Assembly: GCA_021787445.1 (NCBI GenBank)
Contig: JAJYLV010000002.1
Location: 1 to 64,000, forward strand
Direction of reading: 5' to 3'
DNA length: 64,000 nt
DNA from: Chloroflexota bacterium
Lineage (GTDB): Bacteria; Chloroflexota; Limnocylindria; P2-11E
Position 1 is the stretch's first letter, and every line of letters begins with the position of its first letter. Below, piece by piece: positions 54,766 to 64,000 of the stretch. A program made the position numbers and the translations under genes. The notes under the pieces are model-generated. The model saw only the letters and a program-made list of their open reading frames with translations. It ran no database searches and was not told the origin of the DNA.

Positions 54766-55890
54766 CTACGTCAGCCGATACTTCGCGATCTTCTTCTTGT
54801 CGAGCTCGAGCCCCAGGCCGGGCCGCCGCGGGACCGCGACGACGCCCTTCGTCGCCTTCGGCAGCGGCTCGGTGAACAGCTCGGCCAATGGATTGTCGAT
54901 CCACATCCATTCCGCCTTCCAGAGTCCGCTGACGGCCGCAGCCAGGTGCAGGGACGCGAGCTGGGCAACGCCGCAGGAGAAGCCTGTGTGGGGCGCGTAC
55001 CGGACGTTGTGGGCATGGACCAGTGCGCTCACGCGCATGCCGGCCGTGAATCCGCCGACGCGCGCGACGTCCGGCTGGATGATGTCGACGGCGCGCCGGC
55101 GCAGGAGCTCGCGGAAACCGAACACGCCGAACTCAGACTCGCCGCAGGCGAGGCCGATCGTCGTGTGCCGCCGGATCTGCTCGTAGCCGTCGATGTCGTC
55201 GGGGTAGACGGGCTCCTCGAGGAACGTGATGTCGTGGCGCTCGATCGCGTCGCAGAAGCGGATCGCCGTCGCCGCGTCATAGGCACCGTTCACGTCGATC
55301 CCGATCTCGACGCCCGGCCCCGCCGCCTCGCGAACGGCGCGCACGCTCTCGATGTCCATCCGAAAGCCGCCCAGGTCGGCGCTCCGTCCACACTTCATCT
55401 TGAGCGCGACGTGCCCCTTCTCGACCTGCTCGCGCGTCTCGCTCTGCATCGTGTCCAGATCCGCGATGTATACGGACGACCCGTACACCGGGACACGGTC
55501 ACGCCCCGCGCCGCCGAGCGCCTTGTACAAGGGGACCCCCTGTGCCTGCGCGACGATGTCCCAGAGCGCCTGGTCGACGCCGCTCATCGCTTCCTGGACG
55601 AAGCCGCGGTAGTGGCCCCAGCCGCGCAGGAGGCGCATCTCGTCGTCCCAGATGCCGCCCGCGTCGCGCGGGTCGCGGCCTTGGACGACCGGCCAGAGGA
55701 GGTCGCGGAGCACCGTGTCGGTCACCCTCGGGGCCCGGCGGGCGATGCACTCGCCGACGCCGGTGATGCCGTCGTCGGTCGTCAGCTCGACGAGCGTCGC
55801 CGTGAAGGCCGCGTAGGGCCCGATCCCGAACAGGATGGGCTTCTCGAGGCGGGCCTCCAGGACGTAGGTCTCGAGCTTGGCGATGCGCAC
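54766..55890 (-). CDS. Mandelate racemase/muconate lactonizing enzyme-family protein (enolase superfamily)
   Basis: 374 residues from GTG 55890. Barrel residues are complete for the mandelate-racemase subgroup: K164-x-K166 (ALKMKCG), metal ligands D199 (GIDVNG), E225 or E226 (FLEEP) and E251 (ACGESEFG), and the D274-H301 dyad (QPDVARVGG, APHTGFS). Such enzymes dehydrate sugar acids or racemise hydroxyacids; the substrate is unknown. A TAGGCT box lies 9 nt before the start on the minus strand. Confidence 0.9.
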   Translation of the reverse strand: MRIAKLETYVLEARLEKPILFGIGPYAAFTATLVELTTDDGITGVGECIARRAPRVTDTVLRDLLWPVVQGRDPRDAGGIWDDEMRLLRGWGHYRGFVQEAMSGVDQALWDIVAQAQGVPLYKALGGAGRDRVPVYGSSVYIADLDTMQSETREQVEKGHVALKMKCGRSADLGGFRMDIESVRAVREAAGPGVEIGIDVNGAYDAATAIRFCDAIERHDITFLEEPVYPDDIDGYEQIRRHTTIGLACGESEFGVFGFRELLRRRAVDIIQPDVARVGGFTAGMRVSALVHAHNVRYAPHTGFSCGVAQLASLHLAAAVSGLWKAEWMWIDNPLAELFTEPLPKATKGVVAVPRRPGLGLELDKKKIAKYRLT

Positions 55891-55947
55891 CGGAGGGGTA
55901 GCCTAGCGAGGGCGGGCTCGGAGGCCCTGAGCCGCCAGCACCCCCGC

Positions 55948-56005
55948 TTGACAGCCCTTGGACCTGCGGCCTATGGTCTTAGCAGTCTCGCGGGGCGAGT
56001 GCTAA
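55948..56005 (+). promoter_or_regulatory. groESL promoter with CIRCE operator
   Basis: -35 TTGACA (55948-55953), 18-nt spacer, -10 TATGGT (55972-55977). The CIRCE element TTAGCAGTC-N9-GAGTGCTAA (55979-56005) covers the transcription start; its left arm has one mismatch to consensus (G for C at 55985). Implies HrcA repression. Confidence 0.93.
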
Positions 56006-56085
56006 AGACCCCTTTGGGCGTCCGAACTGTGGGTCAGCGCGCCCCGTGACCGATATCGGATGCACACAGACGGAGGGAGCAGACC

Positions 56086-58069
<1,984 letters not shown>

Positions 58070-58095
58070 GGCCCCTACTACCTCCTCGCGCGACG

Positions 58096-58140
58096 CACGA
58101 GCCCGGCCGTACGGCCGGGCTCGTGCCTTTCTTCTTCTCC
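58096..58140 (+). terminator. Intrinsic terminator of groESL
   Basis: CACGAGCCCGGCC (58096-58108) pairs with GGCCGGGCTCGTG (58113-58125), 13 bp with a 4-nt loop, followed by CCTTTCTTCTTCT. It is the clearest terminator in the window. Confidence 0.9.
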
Positions 58141-58199
58141 GGCATGTCGTCCACCGCCGCGCTCGGAGGTGACCCCAGAGACGGAGCCGACCCGGGGCC

Positions 58200-59006
58200 T
58201 CAGCGCTGCTCGGCCGCGGCTCCGGCGATCCACGGGAAGAACGTCGCTTGGACCCACTTCACGAGCATGACGTTCGCGACCCCGAACATCGACGAGATGA
58301 ACACGACCGCGAGGAGGCGTCCCGTCAGGAACGAGTTCCCGTAGGTGATCAGGAGGTAGCCGAGGCCCGTCAGGCTGACCTCCATCTCGCTGACGATCAT
58401 GCCGATGATCGCGAGCCCGGCGGACACGCGCACGCCGGCGAGGATGTACGGGACGGCGGCCGGGAGCGTGATCTTCCGGAGCATGTCGGTCTCCGACAGG
58501 CCGAAGGCCGCTCCGACATCGACGTACCCACGGTTGACGTTGCGCATGCCGGCGACGGTGTTGAGGAGCACGGGCCAGAGCGTGATGAGGAAGATGAAGA
58601 GCAGCCGGGCGTTCTGACTGATGCCGACCCAGATGATGACGAGCGGGATGATGACGACGAGCGGCGTCGCGTTCAGGAAGTTGACGAACGGGCTGAGCAC
58701 CTTGTCGACCAGCTCGTAGCGCCCCATGAGCAGTCCGAGGCCGATCCCGGCGGCTATTCCGATCGAGCCGCCGATCACCAGCTCCTCGAGCGACTCCGCC
58801 AGCGGGTCGAAGATGACGCCTCGCGTGACGAGCTGAACGAGGTCGCCGGCGATCGCCGCGGGGGTCGAGATGAGGATCGGGTTCAGGAAGAGTCCCGACC
58901 ATTGCCAGACGGCGAGCACCGCCGCCACCGCGGCCGCCGGCAGGAGCGGCTCGAGCTTGCGGCTCGGCCTCGCGCGGCGGCGCTGGGCGACCACGATCCC
59001 GCTCAC
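58200..59006 (-). CDS. ABC transporter permease, nitrate/sulfonate/taurine type, second copy
   Basis: 268 residues, GTG 59006, six predicted helices. The docking loop VDVGAAFGLSETDMLRKITLPAAVPYILAGVR (key: A-x-x-x-G-x-S...LP-A-A-x-P-Y-I) is the SsuC/TauC/NrtB signature. It is a paralogue of the permease at 59782-60612. Overlaps the ATPase stop (GTGA). Confidence 0.9.
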   Translation of the reverse strand: MSGIVVAQRRRARPSRKLEPLLPAAAVAAVLAVWQWSGLFLNPILISTPAAIAGDLVQLVTRGVIFDPLAESLEELVIGGSIGIAAGIGLGLLMGRYELVDKVLSPFVNFLNATPLVVIIPLVIIWVGISQNARLLFIFLITLWPVLLNTVAGMRNVNRGYVDVGAAFGLSETDMLRKITLPAAVPYILAGVRVSAGLAIIGMIVSEMEVSLTGLGYLLITYGNSFLTGRLLAVVFISSMFGVANVMLVKWVQATFFPWIAGAAAEQR

Positions 59007-59785
59007 ACGAGGACCTCGTCGCGCACGCCGAGATGCTGGATGATCGACTCGCGCATCTCGATCGCGCGCGTGTCGCCCCGCACGTTGAACTCCCAGCGCG
59101 GGTGCGGCAGTCCGACGTCGAGGACGTCGGTCACCCGGCCGGGCTTGCCCTGGAAGAGCGCGATGCGATCGCTCAGGAAGATCGCCTCATCGACGTCGTG
59201 CGTGACGAAGACGACGGTCGTGCCGAGCTTCGACCAGAGCTTCGAGATCTCGATCTGGAGCGTCTCACGCGTGAAGTTGTCGAGATGGCCGAAGGGCTCG
59301 TCCATGAGCAGCACCTTGGGGTGCAGGGCGAGCGCTCGCGCGACGCCGACACGCTGCTGCATCCCGCCGGAGAGCGTGTAGGGCGGCACGTTCGCCACGT
59401 CCTCGAGCCCGACCATGCGCAGCGCCTCCAGGGCGATCCGTCGCCTGTCGGCGGCGGGCGTGCCGCGCGCCTCGAGGCCGATCTCCACGTTCTCCCGGAC
59501 GTTCCGCCACGGCAGCAGATTGATGTCCTGGAACACGAACCCGATGTCCCGGCTGACGCCCGTCAGCTCCCGGCCGTTGAAGACGATCCGGCCGTCGCTC
59601 GGCTCCGCGAGGCCGTCGAGGATCCGCAACAGGGTCGTCTTCCCGCAGCCGCTCGGCCCCACGAAGCTCATGAACTCGCCCTCTCGGATGCCCAGGCTCA
59701 CGTCGCGCAGCGCCTCGACGCGCCGCTGCGGCGTCTCGTAGACATGGCTCACATGCTCGATCTCGAGCACGGTCGCTCCTTTCAT
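59003..59785 (-). CDS. ABC transporter ATPase, nitrate/sulfonate/taurine type
   Basis: 260 residues from ATG 59785. Walker A GPSGCGKTT (43-51), Q-loop FVFQDINLLPW, signature LSGGMQQRVGVARAL, Walker B VLLMDEPFGHLD, switch His FVTHDVDEAIFLSDR. The F-x-H-L-D and THDVDEA forms are typical of SsuB/TauB/NrtD. Overlaps both permease genes by four bases. Confidence 0.93.
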   Translation of the reverse strand: MKGATVLEIEHVSHVYETPQRRVEALRDVSLGIREGEFMSFVGPSGCGKTTLLRILDGLAEPSDGRIVFNGRELTGVSRDIGFVFQDINLLPWRNVRENVEIGLEARGTPAADRRRIALEALRMVGLEDVANVPPYTLSGGMQQRVGVARALALHPKVLLMDEPFGHLDNFTRETLQIEISKLWSKLGTTVVFVTHDVDEAIFLSDRIALFQGKPGRVTDVLDVGLPHPRWEFNVRGDTRAIEMRESIIQHLGVRDEVLV

Positions 59786-60612
59786 CGCCTCGGCGCGGCG
59801 GACGCCGCGACCCACGGGAAGTACCGGTACTGGAACGCCTTGAGCAGCCCGAAGAGCATCATCGCGAGGCCCGTGCTCGTGATGATCGCCGCGATCAGGT
59901 AGTCGGTCTGGAAGAACGAGCCGTAGTTCTCCGTGAGGCCCCCGAGGCCGCTCTCGCCGACCTCCTGGCCCCCGAGGATCATGCCGACCGTCGCCTGCGC
60001 GAGGGCGACGCGCAGCCCGGCGATCATGTACGGCGCCGCCGCGGGAAGGAACACCTTCCACGTGAGCGCGATGCCGCTCAGGCCGAACGCACGCCCGACC
60101 TCGGCGTAGCCACGGCCGACGTTCCGGATGCCCGCGAGCGTGTTGATGACGAGGGTCCACAGGCAGATGACCGTGATGAAGGCGATGCGGGAACGGACGT
60201 CGGTGCCGAACCAGATCTCCATGAGAGGCAAGAGCGCGATCGTCGGCGTCGCGTTGAAGAAGTTGACGAACGGGTCGATCGTTCGTTCGACCAGACGGAC
60301 ACGGCCCATCGCCGTCCCCAGACCGAAGCCCACGACCATGGCGATCCCGAGACCGACGACCATCTCCCACAGGCTCGAGAGGAAGGCGCTGGGCAGCGTG
60401 CCATCGGCGACGATCTTGACGAACGCGCTAAGGACCGAGGCCGGCGTCGCGATGAATATCGGGTTCATGAACGCGCCGGAGAGCTGCCACAGGCCGAGCA
60501 CGACGCCGATGGCGGCGACGCGCAGGATCTCGCCCCGCCAGGCCGGTGCGCGCGCACCCCGCCGCGGTCGCACCGCGGCAATGGGCAGCTCGACCGCACC
60601 GGCCTGGCGCAT
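59782..60612 (-). CDS. ABC transporter permease, nitrate/sulfonate/taurine type, first copy
   Basis: 276 residues from ATG 60612, with a basic N-terminal 25 residues and six helices. The docking loop is AEVGRAFGLSGIALTWKVFLPAAAPYMIAGLR (key G-R-A-F-G-L-S, LPAAAPY). With the second permease and the single ATPase it suggests a heterodimeric channel. Confidence 0.9.
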   Translation of the reverse strand: MRQAGAVELPIAAVRPRRGARAPAWRGEILRVAAIGVVLGLWQLSGAFMNPIFIATPASVLSAFVKIVADGTLPSAFLSSLWEMVVGLGIAMVVGFGLGTAMGRVRLVERTIDPFVNFFNATPTIALLPLMEIWFGTDVRSRIAFITVICLWTLVINTLAGIRNVGRGYAEVGRAFGLSGIALTWKVFLPAAAPYMIAGLRVALAQATVGMILGGQEVGESGLGGLTENYGSFFQTDYLIAAIITSTGLAMMLFGLLKAFQYRYFPWVAASAAPRR

Positions 60613-60625
60613 CAGACCAGAGGTG

Positions 60626-61732
60626 CTACTTCTCGAACGCGGCGGCGTGCGCCTTGAAGTACGCGACCGCGTCCGTCCACGGCTTGGTCACCGCCCACTG
60701 CGAGATGGGCCGGTCGCCCTGTCCCTTGATCTGACCCGACTTCTTGGCGGAGTCGAAGTTCTTCTGGAGCGTGGCGGTATCCATGCCGCTGCCGTCGAAC
60801 GGCCACGGCTGCGCCTTGGCGAGAGCGTCATAGCCGCTCGACGCCTCGGCCGAGGTGATCGCTTTCTTCGTGTACGCGACCGCGTTCTGGACCCACTGCG
60901 CCTTGTCCTTGTCGAATACCCAGGCGGCGTGGAGCCAGGCGAGGTCGATCGCCTCCGCCGTCGCGGGGTTCGCCTTGAGCCAATCCGCCGTTGCGGTCAT
61001 GTAGCTGTCGGCGTCCCACGGCTCGAGCGTCGCACCGTTCGCCAGGACGCTGACCGTCCCGCTCTTCTGGAGCTTTCCGAGCGCGTCCGCGTGCACGAAT
61101 GCGACGTCGACCTGGTGCTGGACCATCTGGTTGACGGAGTTCCCGTTCGAGCCCGTCAGCTGGACCTTGACGTCGCTCCGTGTCAGACCCGCCTTCGCGA
61201 GAGCGCCGTCGAGCAGGTAGTTGTCCGGCGAAACGGTCGTCGCGATCGCGACCGTCTTCCCCTTGAGCTCAGAGAGCGACGACAGCTTGCTGGACACCAT
61301 GAGGTAGTCCACATGGACCTGGTTGTTGCCGAAGATGTTCAGGCCGGCGTCGAGGTCCGTCGGGAGCGGTCCTGCCGTCGCCTGGAGCTGGCCGCTCACG
61401 ACCGCGAGCTGTGTCGTGTTGCTGCTACCGAGCTGAAGGTCGGCGTTCGCGCCCCACTTCTTCAGCTCCTGGACGGTGATGTAGACGACCGTGTCCCCGA
61501 TCGTCGCGTCGCCCGCCGCGTTCCCGAGATGGACCGTCAGCCCGGTGAGGTCGGGTGTGCCGTCGGACTTGAAGTGGAGCGTCGTCGCCGAATATCCGGC
61601 CGTCGAAGGCGCCGCACTGGCGGCCGTGGTCGCTGCCGGAGCGCTCGAGCCCGAGGTCGCCGCCGGAGTCGATCCGCCGCATGCCGCCGCCAAGACGAGG
61701 CCCACGAGTGTCGACGCGATCAGTCGAGCCAT
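60626..61732 (-). CDS. ABC transporter substrate-binding lipoprotein, NMT1/SsuA-like
   Basis: 368 residues; lipoprotein signal VLAAAC (C18), Ala/Ser/Thr-rich linker to about 45, then a two-lobe domain with SNTTQLAVVSGQLQATAGPLPTDL, SELKGKTVAIATTVSPDNYLLDGALAKAGL and VDVAFVHADALGKLQ, the NMT1/SsuA pattern (key: LKGKTVAI...; ...DVAFV). Ligand unknown: thiamine precursor, sulfonate and others are all possible. Shine-Dalgarno-like AGGGGGGA before ATG. Confidence 0.85.
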   Translation of the reverse strand: MARLIASTLVGLVLAAACGGSTPAATSGSSAPAATTAASAAPSTAGYSATTLHFKSDGTPDLTGLTVHLGNAAGDATIGDTVVYITVQELKKWGANADLQLGSSNTTQLAVVSGQLQATAGPLPTDLDAGLNIFGNNQVHVDYLMVSSKLSSLSELKGKTVAIATTVSPDNYLLDGALAKAGLTRSDVKVQLTGSNGNSVNQMVQHQVDVAFVHADALGKLQKSGTVSVLANGATLEPWDADSYMTATADWLKANPATAEAIDLAWLHAAWVFDKDKAQWVQNAVAYTKKAITSAEASSGYDALAKAQPWPFDGSGMDTATLQKNFDSAKKSGQIKGQGDRPISQWAVTKPWTDAVAYFKAHAAAFEK

Positions 61733-61944
61733 GCGTCCCCCCTACTTCCTCTGGTGCCGACCCTCGAGCGCGCGCCCGTGGTCGGCCCGTGCTCGCCGCA
61801 GATCGGACTGATGTTATGACCATTGCACCAGACCTTGTGCATGTTGGCCATTTGTCCGGTCTTCTCATGGCCCTGGTGGCGCCTCGTCGTCGCGGGACGA
61901 GCGCGGACGATGATGCGAAACGTCTTCGATCACAGTGGGCGGGA
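61733..61944. promoter_or_regulatory. Divergent intergenic region between the NMT1-type transporter and doxX
   Basis: No gene. AT-richer core with an inverted repeat TGCAC-N8-GTGCA (61824-61841) and a minus-strand TAACAT box (61811-61816) facing the transporter. On the plus strand CACAGT (61931-61936) lies 8 nt before ATG 61945, again allowing a leaderless start. The repeat is a candidate operator shared by both directions. Confidence 0.4.
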
Positions 61945-62448
61945 ATGACCGATCTCGCGCTCTTGCTCCTGCGCCTCACGGTGGGGTCGTTCATGTTCGT
62001 CCATGGATCGCAGAAGCTCTTCGGCTGGTTCGGCGGCAAAGGCGTCTCCGGTGCGATGGAGATGCTCGGGAAGCGAGGCGTGCGCCCGGAGTGGCTGTGG
62101 GGCACGGCCGCCGCGCTCGCCATGACGGGCGGTGCCGCGGCGACACTGCTGGGGTTCCTCGATCCGATCGGTCCGCTCTGCATCGTCGCGACGATGCTCG
62201 CGGTCGTCACTCTCGGCCGGCATAGGGGCTTCTTCGCGCACCGGGGCGGCAACGAGCACGCCTACCTCTATCTGCTCACGGCGCTCGCGCTCGGTCTATC
62301 CGGCCCCGGGAGGTTCTCGCTGGACGCCGCGCTGGGGATCGCGCTGCCCGTCCCGCTGCTCTTCGCGGCGATCGCCCTCGCGGCGACCGGCCTCGTCGCG
62401 GTCCACGCGGCGCGGACGGCTCGCGACGGAGGAACGGCGCGCGCATGA
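61945..62448 (+). CDS. DoxX-family membrane protein
   Basis: 167 residues from ATG 61945; upstream in-frame ATGs would add a basic, non-conserved leader. Four predicted helices. LLRLTVGSFMFVHGSQKLFGWFGG (key: R-L-x-x-G-x-x-F-x-x-H-G-x-Q-K-L-F-G-x-F) is the DoxX start; GLWG-type LWGTAAALAMTGGAAATLLG follows. DoxX proteins are small quinone-linked or redox-associated membrane proteins of mostly unknown role. Coupled to the amidohydrolase (ATGA). Confidence 0.87.
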   Translation: MTDLALLLLRLTVGSFMFVHGSQKLFGWFGGKGVSGAMEMLGKRGVRPEWLWGTAAALAMTGGAAATLLGFLDPIGPLCIVATMLAVVTLGRHRGFFAHRGGNEHAYLYLLTALALGLSGPGRFSLDAALGIALPVPLLFAAIALAATGLVAVHAARTARDGGTARA

Positions 62449-63296
62449 GCGCCCTCCGCGGCGACGCCGTCGTCGACACGCACGTTCACGTCACGAGCGC
62501 CGACACGAGGCGGTATCCCCGCACCGAGCCGGCGCCGGGAGCGACGTGGTTCGTCGACCGGCCGCTCGACGTGAACGGTCTTCTGCGCGACATGGACGAG
62601 GCCGGCGTCGCCAAGGCCGTCGTCGTTCAGGGGCTCGGGCCGTACGCGTTCGACAACCGCTACCTCCTCGATGCTGTGCCGCAGGACCTCGCCCGGCTCG
62701 CGGCCGTCGTCGCGGTCGATCCGACGGACCCGGCGGCCCCGGCGACGATGGCGCGGCTCGCCAAGCATCCCTACGTGCGCGCGGTCCGGCTCCCCGCGGG
62801 CACCGCACGCCGGTCCGACTGGCTCTCCGATGCCCGCGCCGACCGCGTCTGGCGCGCGGCCGCGGACCTGCGGCTCTCGCTGGTCCTGTGGGTCACGGAG
62901 GACGCCCTCGCCGAGCTCGCGGCCGTCGTCAGCCGTCACCCCGACGTCCCCGTCGCCCTCGACCACTGTGGCGGAGCGACCTTCCGGCGGGATGACGACA
63001 GCGTCGCGGCGACCGCTCTCCTGGCGTTCGTCCCGCTCGAGCACGTGCTGCTCAAGGTCACGACCGCCGTTCTCGATGTGGCGGACGCTCTCGACGACCC
63101 CGCGCCCCTCGGCGCGTGGCTCGCGGAGCACTTCGGCAGCCGGCGCCTCATGTGGGGGTCGAACCATCCCGCGAGCGGTGGGCGCTCCTACCGCGAGATG
63201 CGCGACCTCCTCGAGCGTGCGGTCGCGCGCCTCGCGTCGTCCGCACGCACGGACGTGCGAGGCGCGACGGCCGCGCGCCTTTACCGCCTGGGATGA
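62445..63296 (+). CDS. Amidohydrolase family 2 (TIM-barrel) protein
   Basis: 283 residues. VDTHVHV near the N-terminus gives the first metal His pair; VALDHCGG and LMWGSNHPASGG give later ligands, where most relatives have G-S-D-x-P, so the final Asp is replaced by Asn here. Homologues act on lactones or decarboxylate aromatic acids. Substrate unknown. Confidence 0.82.
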   Translation: MSALRGDAVVDTHVHVTSADTRRYPRTEPAPGATWFVDRPLDVNGLLRDMDEAGVAKAVVVQGLGPYAFDNRYLLDAVPQDLARLAAVVAVDPTDPAAPATMARLAKHPYVRAVRLPAGTARRSDWLSDARADRVWRAAADLRLSLVLWVTEDALAELAAVVSRHPDVPVALDHCGGATFRRDDDSVAATALLAFVPLEHVLLKVTTAVLDVADALDDPAPLGAWLAEHFGSRRLMWGSNHPASGGRSYREMRDLLERAVARLASSARTDVRGATAARLYRLG

Positions 63297-63306
63297 GCCT
63301 CCCGCG

Positions 63307-63741
63307 CTACGGGTTGGTCACGACGTGCCAGATCCCGTTGATGCCGTTGCCGATGGCGTCGCCCGGCTTCTGGTCGTTCTTGTAGTAGTAGAGAGGCTTG
63401 CCGTTGAGGGTCACTTGCTTACCGCCGTCGGAGCGCGTGATCGTTCCGAGCGTACCGCTGATCCCGTTACCCGTCGGCGTGCCGCTCGCGGTGAGAGGCG
63501 GCCACGTCGTCGCGCACGCTCCGCTGCAGTTCGAGGTGTCCTTGGCGTCCTTGTCGAAGACGTAGAGCGTCATCCCGTTCGCGGCAACGAGGATCGTGCC
63601 GAGGTTCGCGTTCTTCGCCGTCTTGACCGTCGCCCCCGCCGCGCTCGCCGACGCCGCCGCGCTCGCCGACGGGCTACTGGCCCCGCTCGCGCACGACGCG
63701 AGCAGCACGACCGCGACTCCTGCCACCACCGCTATCCGCAC
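63307..63741 (-). CDS. Secreted-repeat (PF03640-type) lipoprotein
   Basis: 144 residues from GTG 63741 after a strong Shine-Dalgarno (AAAGGGAGG). Lipoprotein signal LLASC (C17), Ser/Ala linker, then two copies of the repeat: NLGTILVAANGMTLYVFDKD with CSGACATTWPPL, and GTITRSDGGKQVTLNGKPLYYYKND. Such repeats are common in soil bacteria and remain uncharacterised. One Cys pair (C-S-G-A-C) is conserved in the family. Confidence 0.88.
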   Translation of the reverse strand: MRIAVVAGVAVVLLASCASGASSPSASAAASASAAGATVKTAKNANLGTILVAANGMTLYVFDKDAKDTSNCSGACATTWPPLTASGTPTGNGISGTLGTITRSDGGKQVTLNGKPLYYYKNDQKPGDAIGNGINGIWHVVTNP

Positions 63742-64000
63742 TGGTGTTCCTCCCTTTGTTCCATGGGCCCCGAGGCCGTTCCGCCGCCTCAGGCGCCCTG
63801 CCCATCAAGCATGCTCCCGCCCCGCGGGAAGCGCCGGAGGGCTGGAAGGGGGAGAACAAGAAGCGTCCCGAGCGACCTGCCTCCGCTTCCGGCCCCCGCT
63901 TCGAAGACGGCGGACCGGGTCGTGGAGCCGGTCCTTGATACCATCGCGGACCGCCTTTGATGCTATCTCCGGTTGCGCTCCCGAGGCCCGGGCCCTTGAT
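63742..64000. other. Right edge, no supported gene
   Basis: Short open frames here lack a ribosome site, domain motifs and neighbours. The sequence is Pro/Arg/Gly-rich in every frame, as expected of GC-rich non-coding DNA. A gene may begin beyond the edge. Confidence 0.4.

Noticed and set aside
63744-63938. Short plus-strand frame at the right edge
   Set aside because: No ribosome site or family resemblance, and it starts divergently within the promoter area of the secreted-repeat lipoprotein.

Overview
The window is dense, very GC-rich bacterial chromosome (about 70% by eye; no composition was computed) with few gaps. Most starts are GTG, and most neighbouring genes overlap by four bases (GTGA or ATGA, also TTGA and CTGA). 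A MutL-like protein of the type seen in Chloroflexota, a separately encoded methylmalonyl-CoA mutase large subunit, an F420-type nitroreductase-fold protein, SufU-type Fe-S assembly, CIRCE-controlled groESL and many apparently leaderless promoters fit an uncultured Chloroflexota lineage (Limnocylindria/Ellin6529-like). That placement is inference; no rRNA or tRNA gene is visible.

Layout. 1-6330: a degenerate penicillin acylase, methylmalonyl-CoA mutase large subunit and epimerase, a class I amidotransferase, and a MutL-like ATPase with a companion. 6349-10691: t6A operon (tsaE, tsaB, rimI, tsaD), then SCP2-like and HD-domain genes. 10982-15783: Nudix gene and the full glycine cleavage system (gcvT, gcvH, gcvPA, gcvPB). 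15759-17706: NlpC/P60 hydrolase, sigma factor and membrane partner. 17726-29393: three peptide-binding lipoproteins, four permeases and two ATPases. 29531-36094: Rrf2 regulator and suf genes (C, S, U, B, D) with a Rieske ferredoxin and an F420-type protein. 36146-40395: an accessory-looking block (DUF1214, DUF1254, TetR and a dikinase/rifampicin-phosphotransferase-like enzyme). 40571-52349: housekeeping genes (Lrp-type sensor, sugar-nucleotide enzyme, split NAD synthetase, rsmI, metG, tatD and others). 52387-55890: a TetR-operator diiron oxygenase, then a minus-strand group (ChrB domain, GerW family, mandelate-racemase family). 55948-58140: groES-groEL with CIRCE. 58200-61732 (minus): a nitrate/sulfonate/taurine-type ABC transporter with two different permeases. 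61945-63741: DoxX, amidohydrolase and a secreted-repeat lipoprotein.

The most unusual signal is a 172-nt element present twice in opposite orientation (3111-3282 minus, 10767-10938 plus). The copies are about 88% identical with no gaps. They share a closing stem with a tandem G-A step and one compensatory base-pair change, and about half of the differences fall in one predicted apical loop. It matches no RNA family I can recall and behaves like a structured RNA or a small mobile element. Two regulatory observations also stand out: a bipartite site GGATTTCCGA-N7-GGTAG shared only by the Rrf2 gene start and the sufB promoter, and a recurring -10 box 6-8 nt before start codons, implying leaderless mRNAs.
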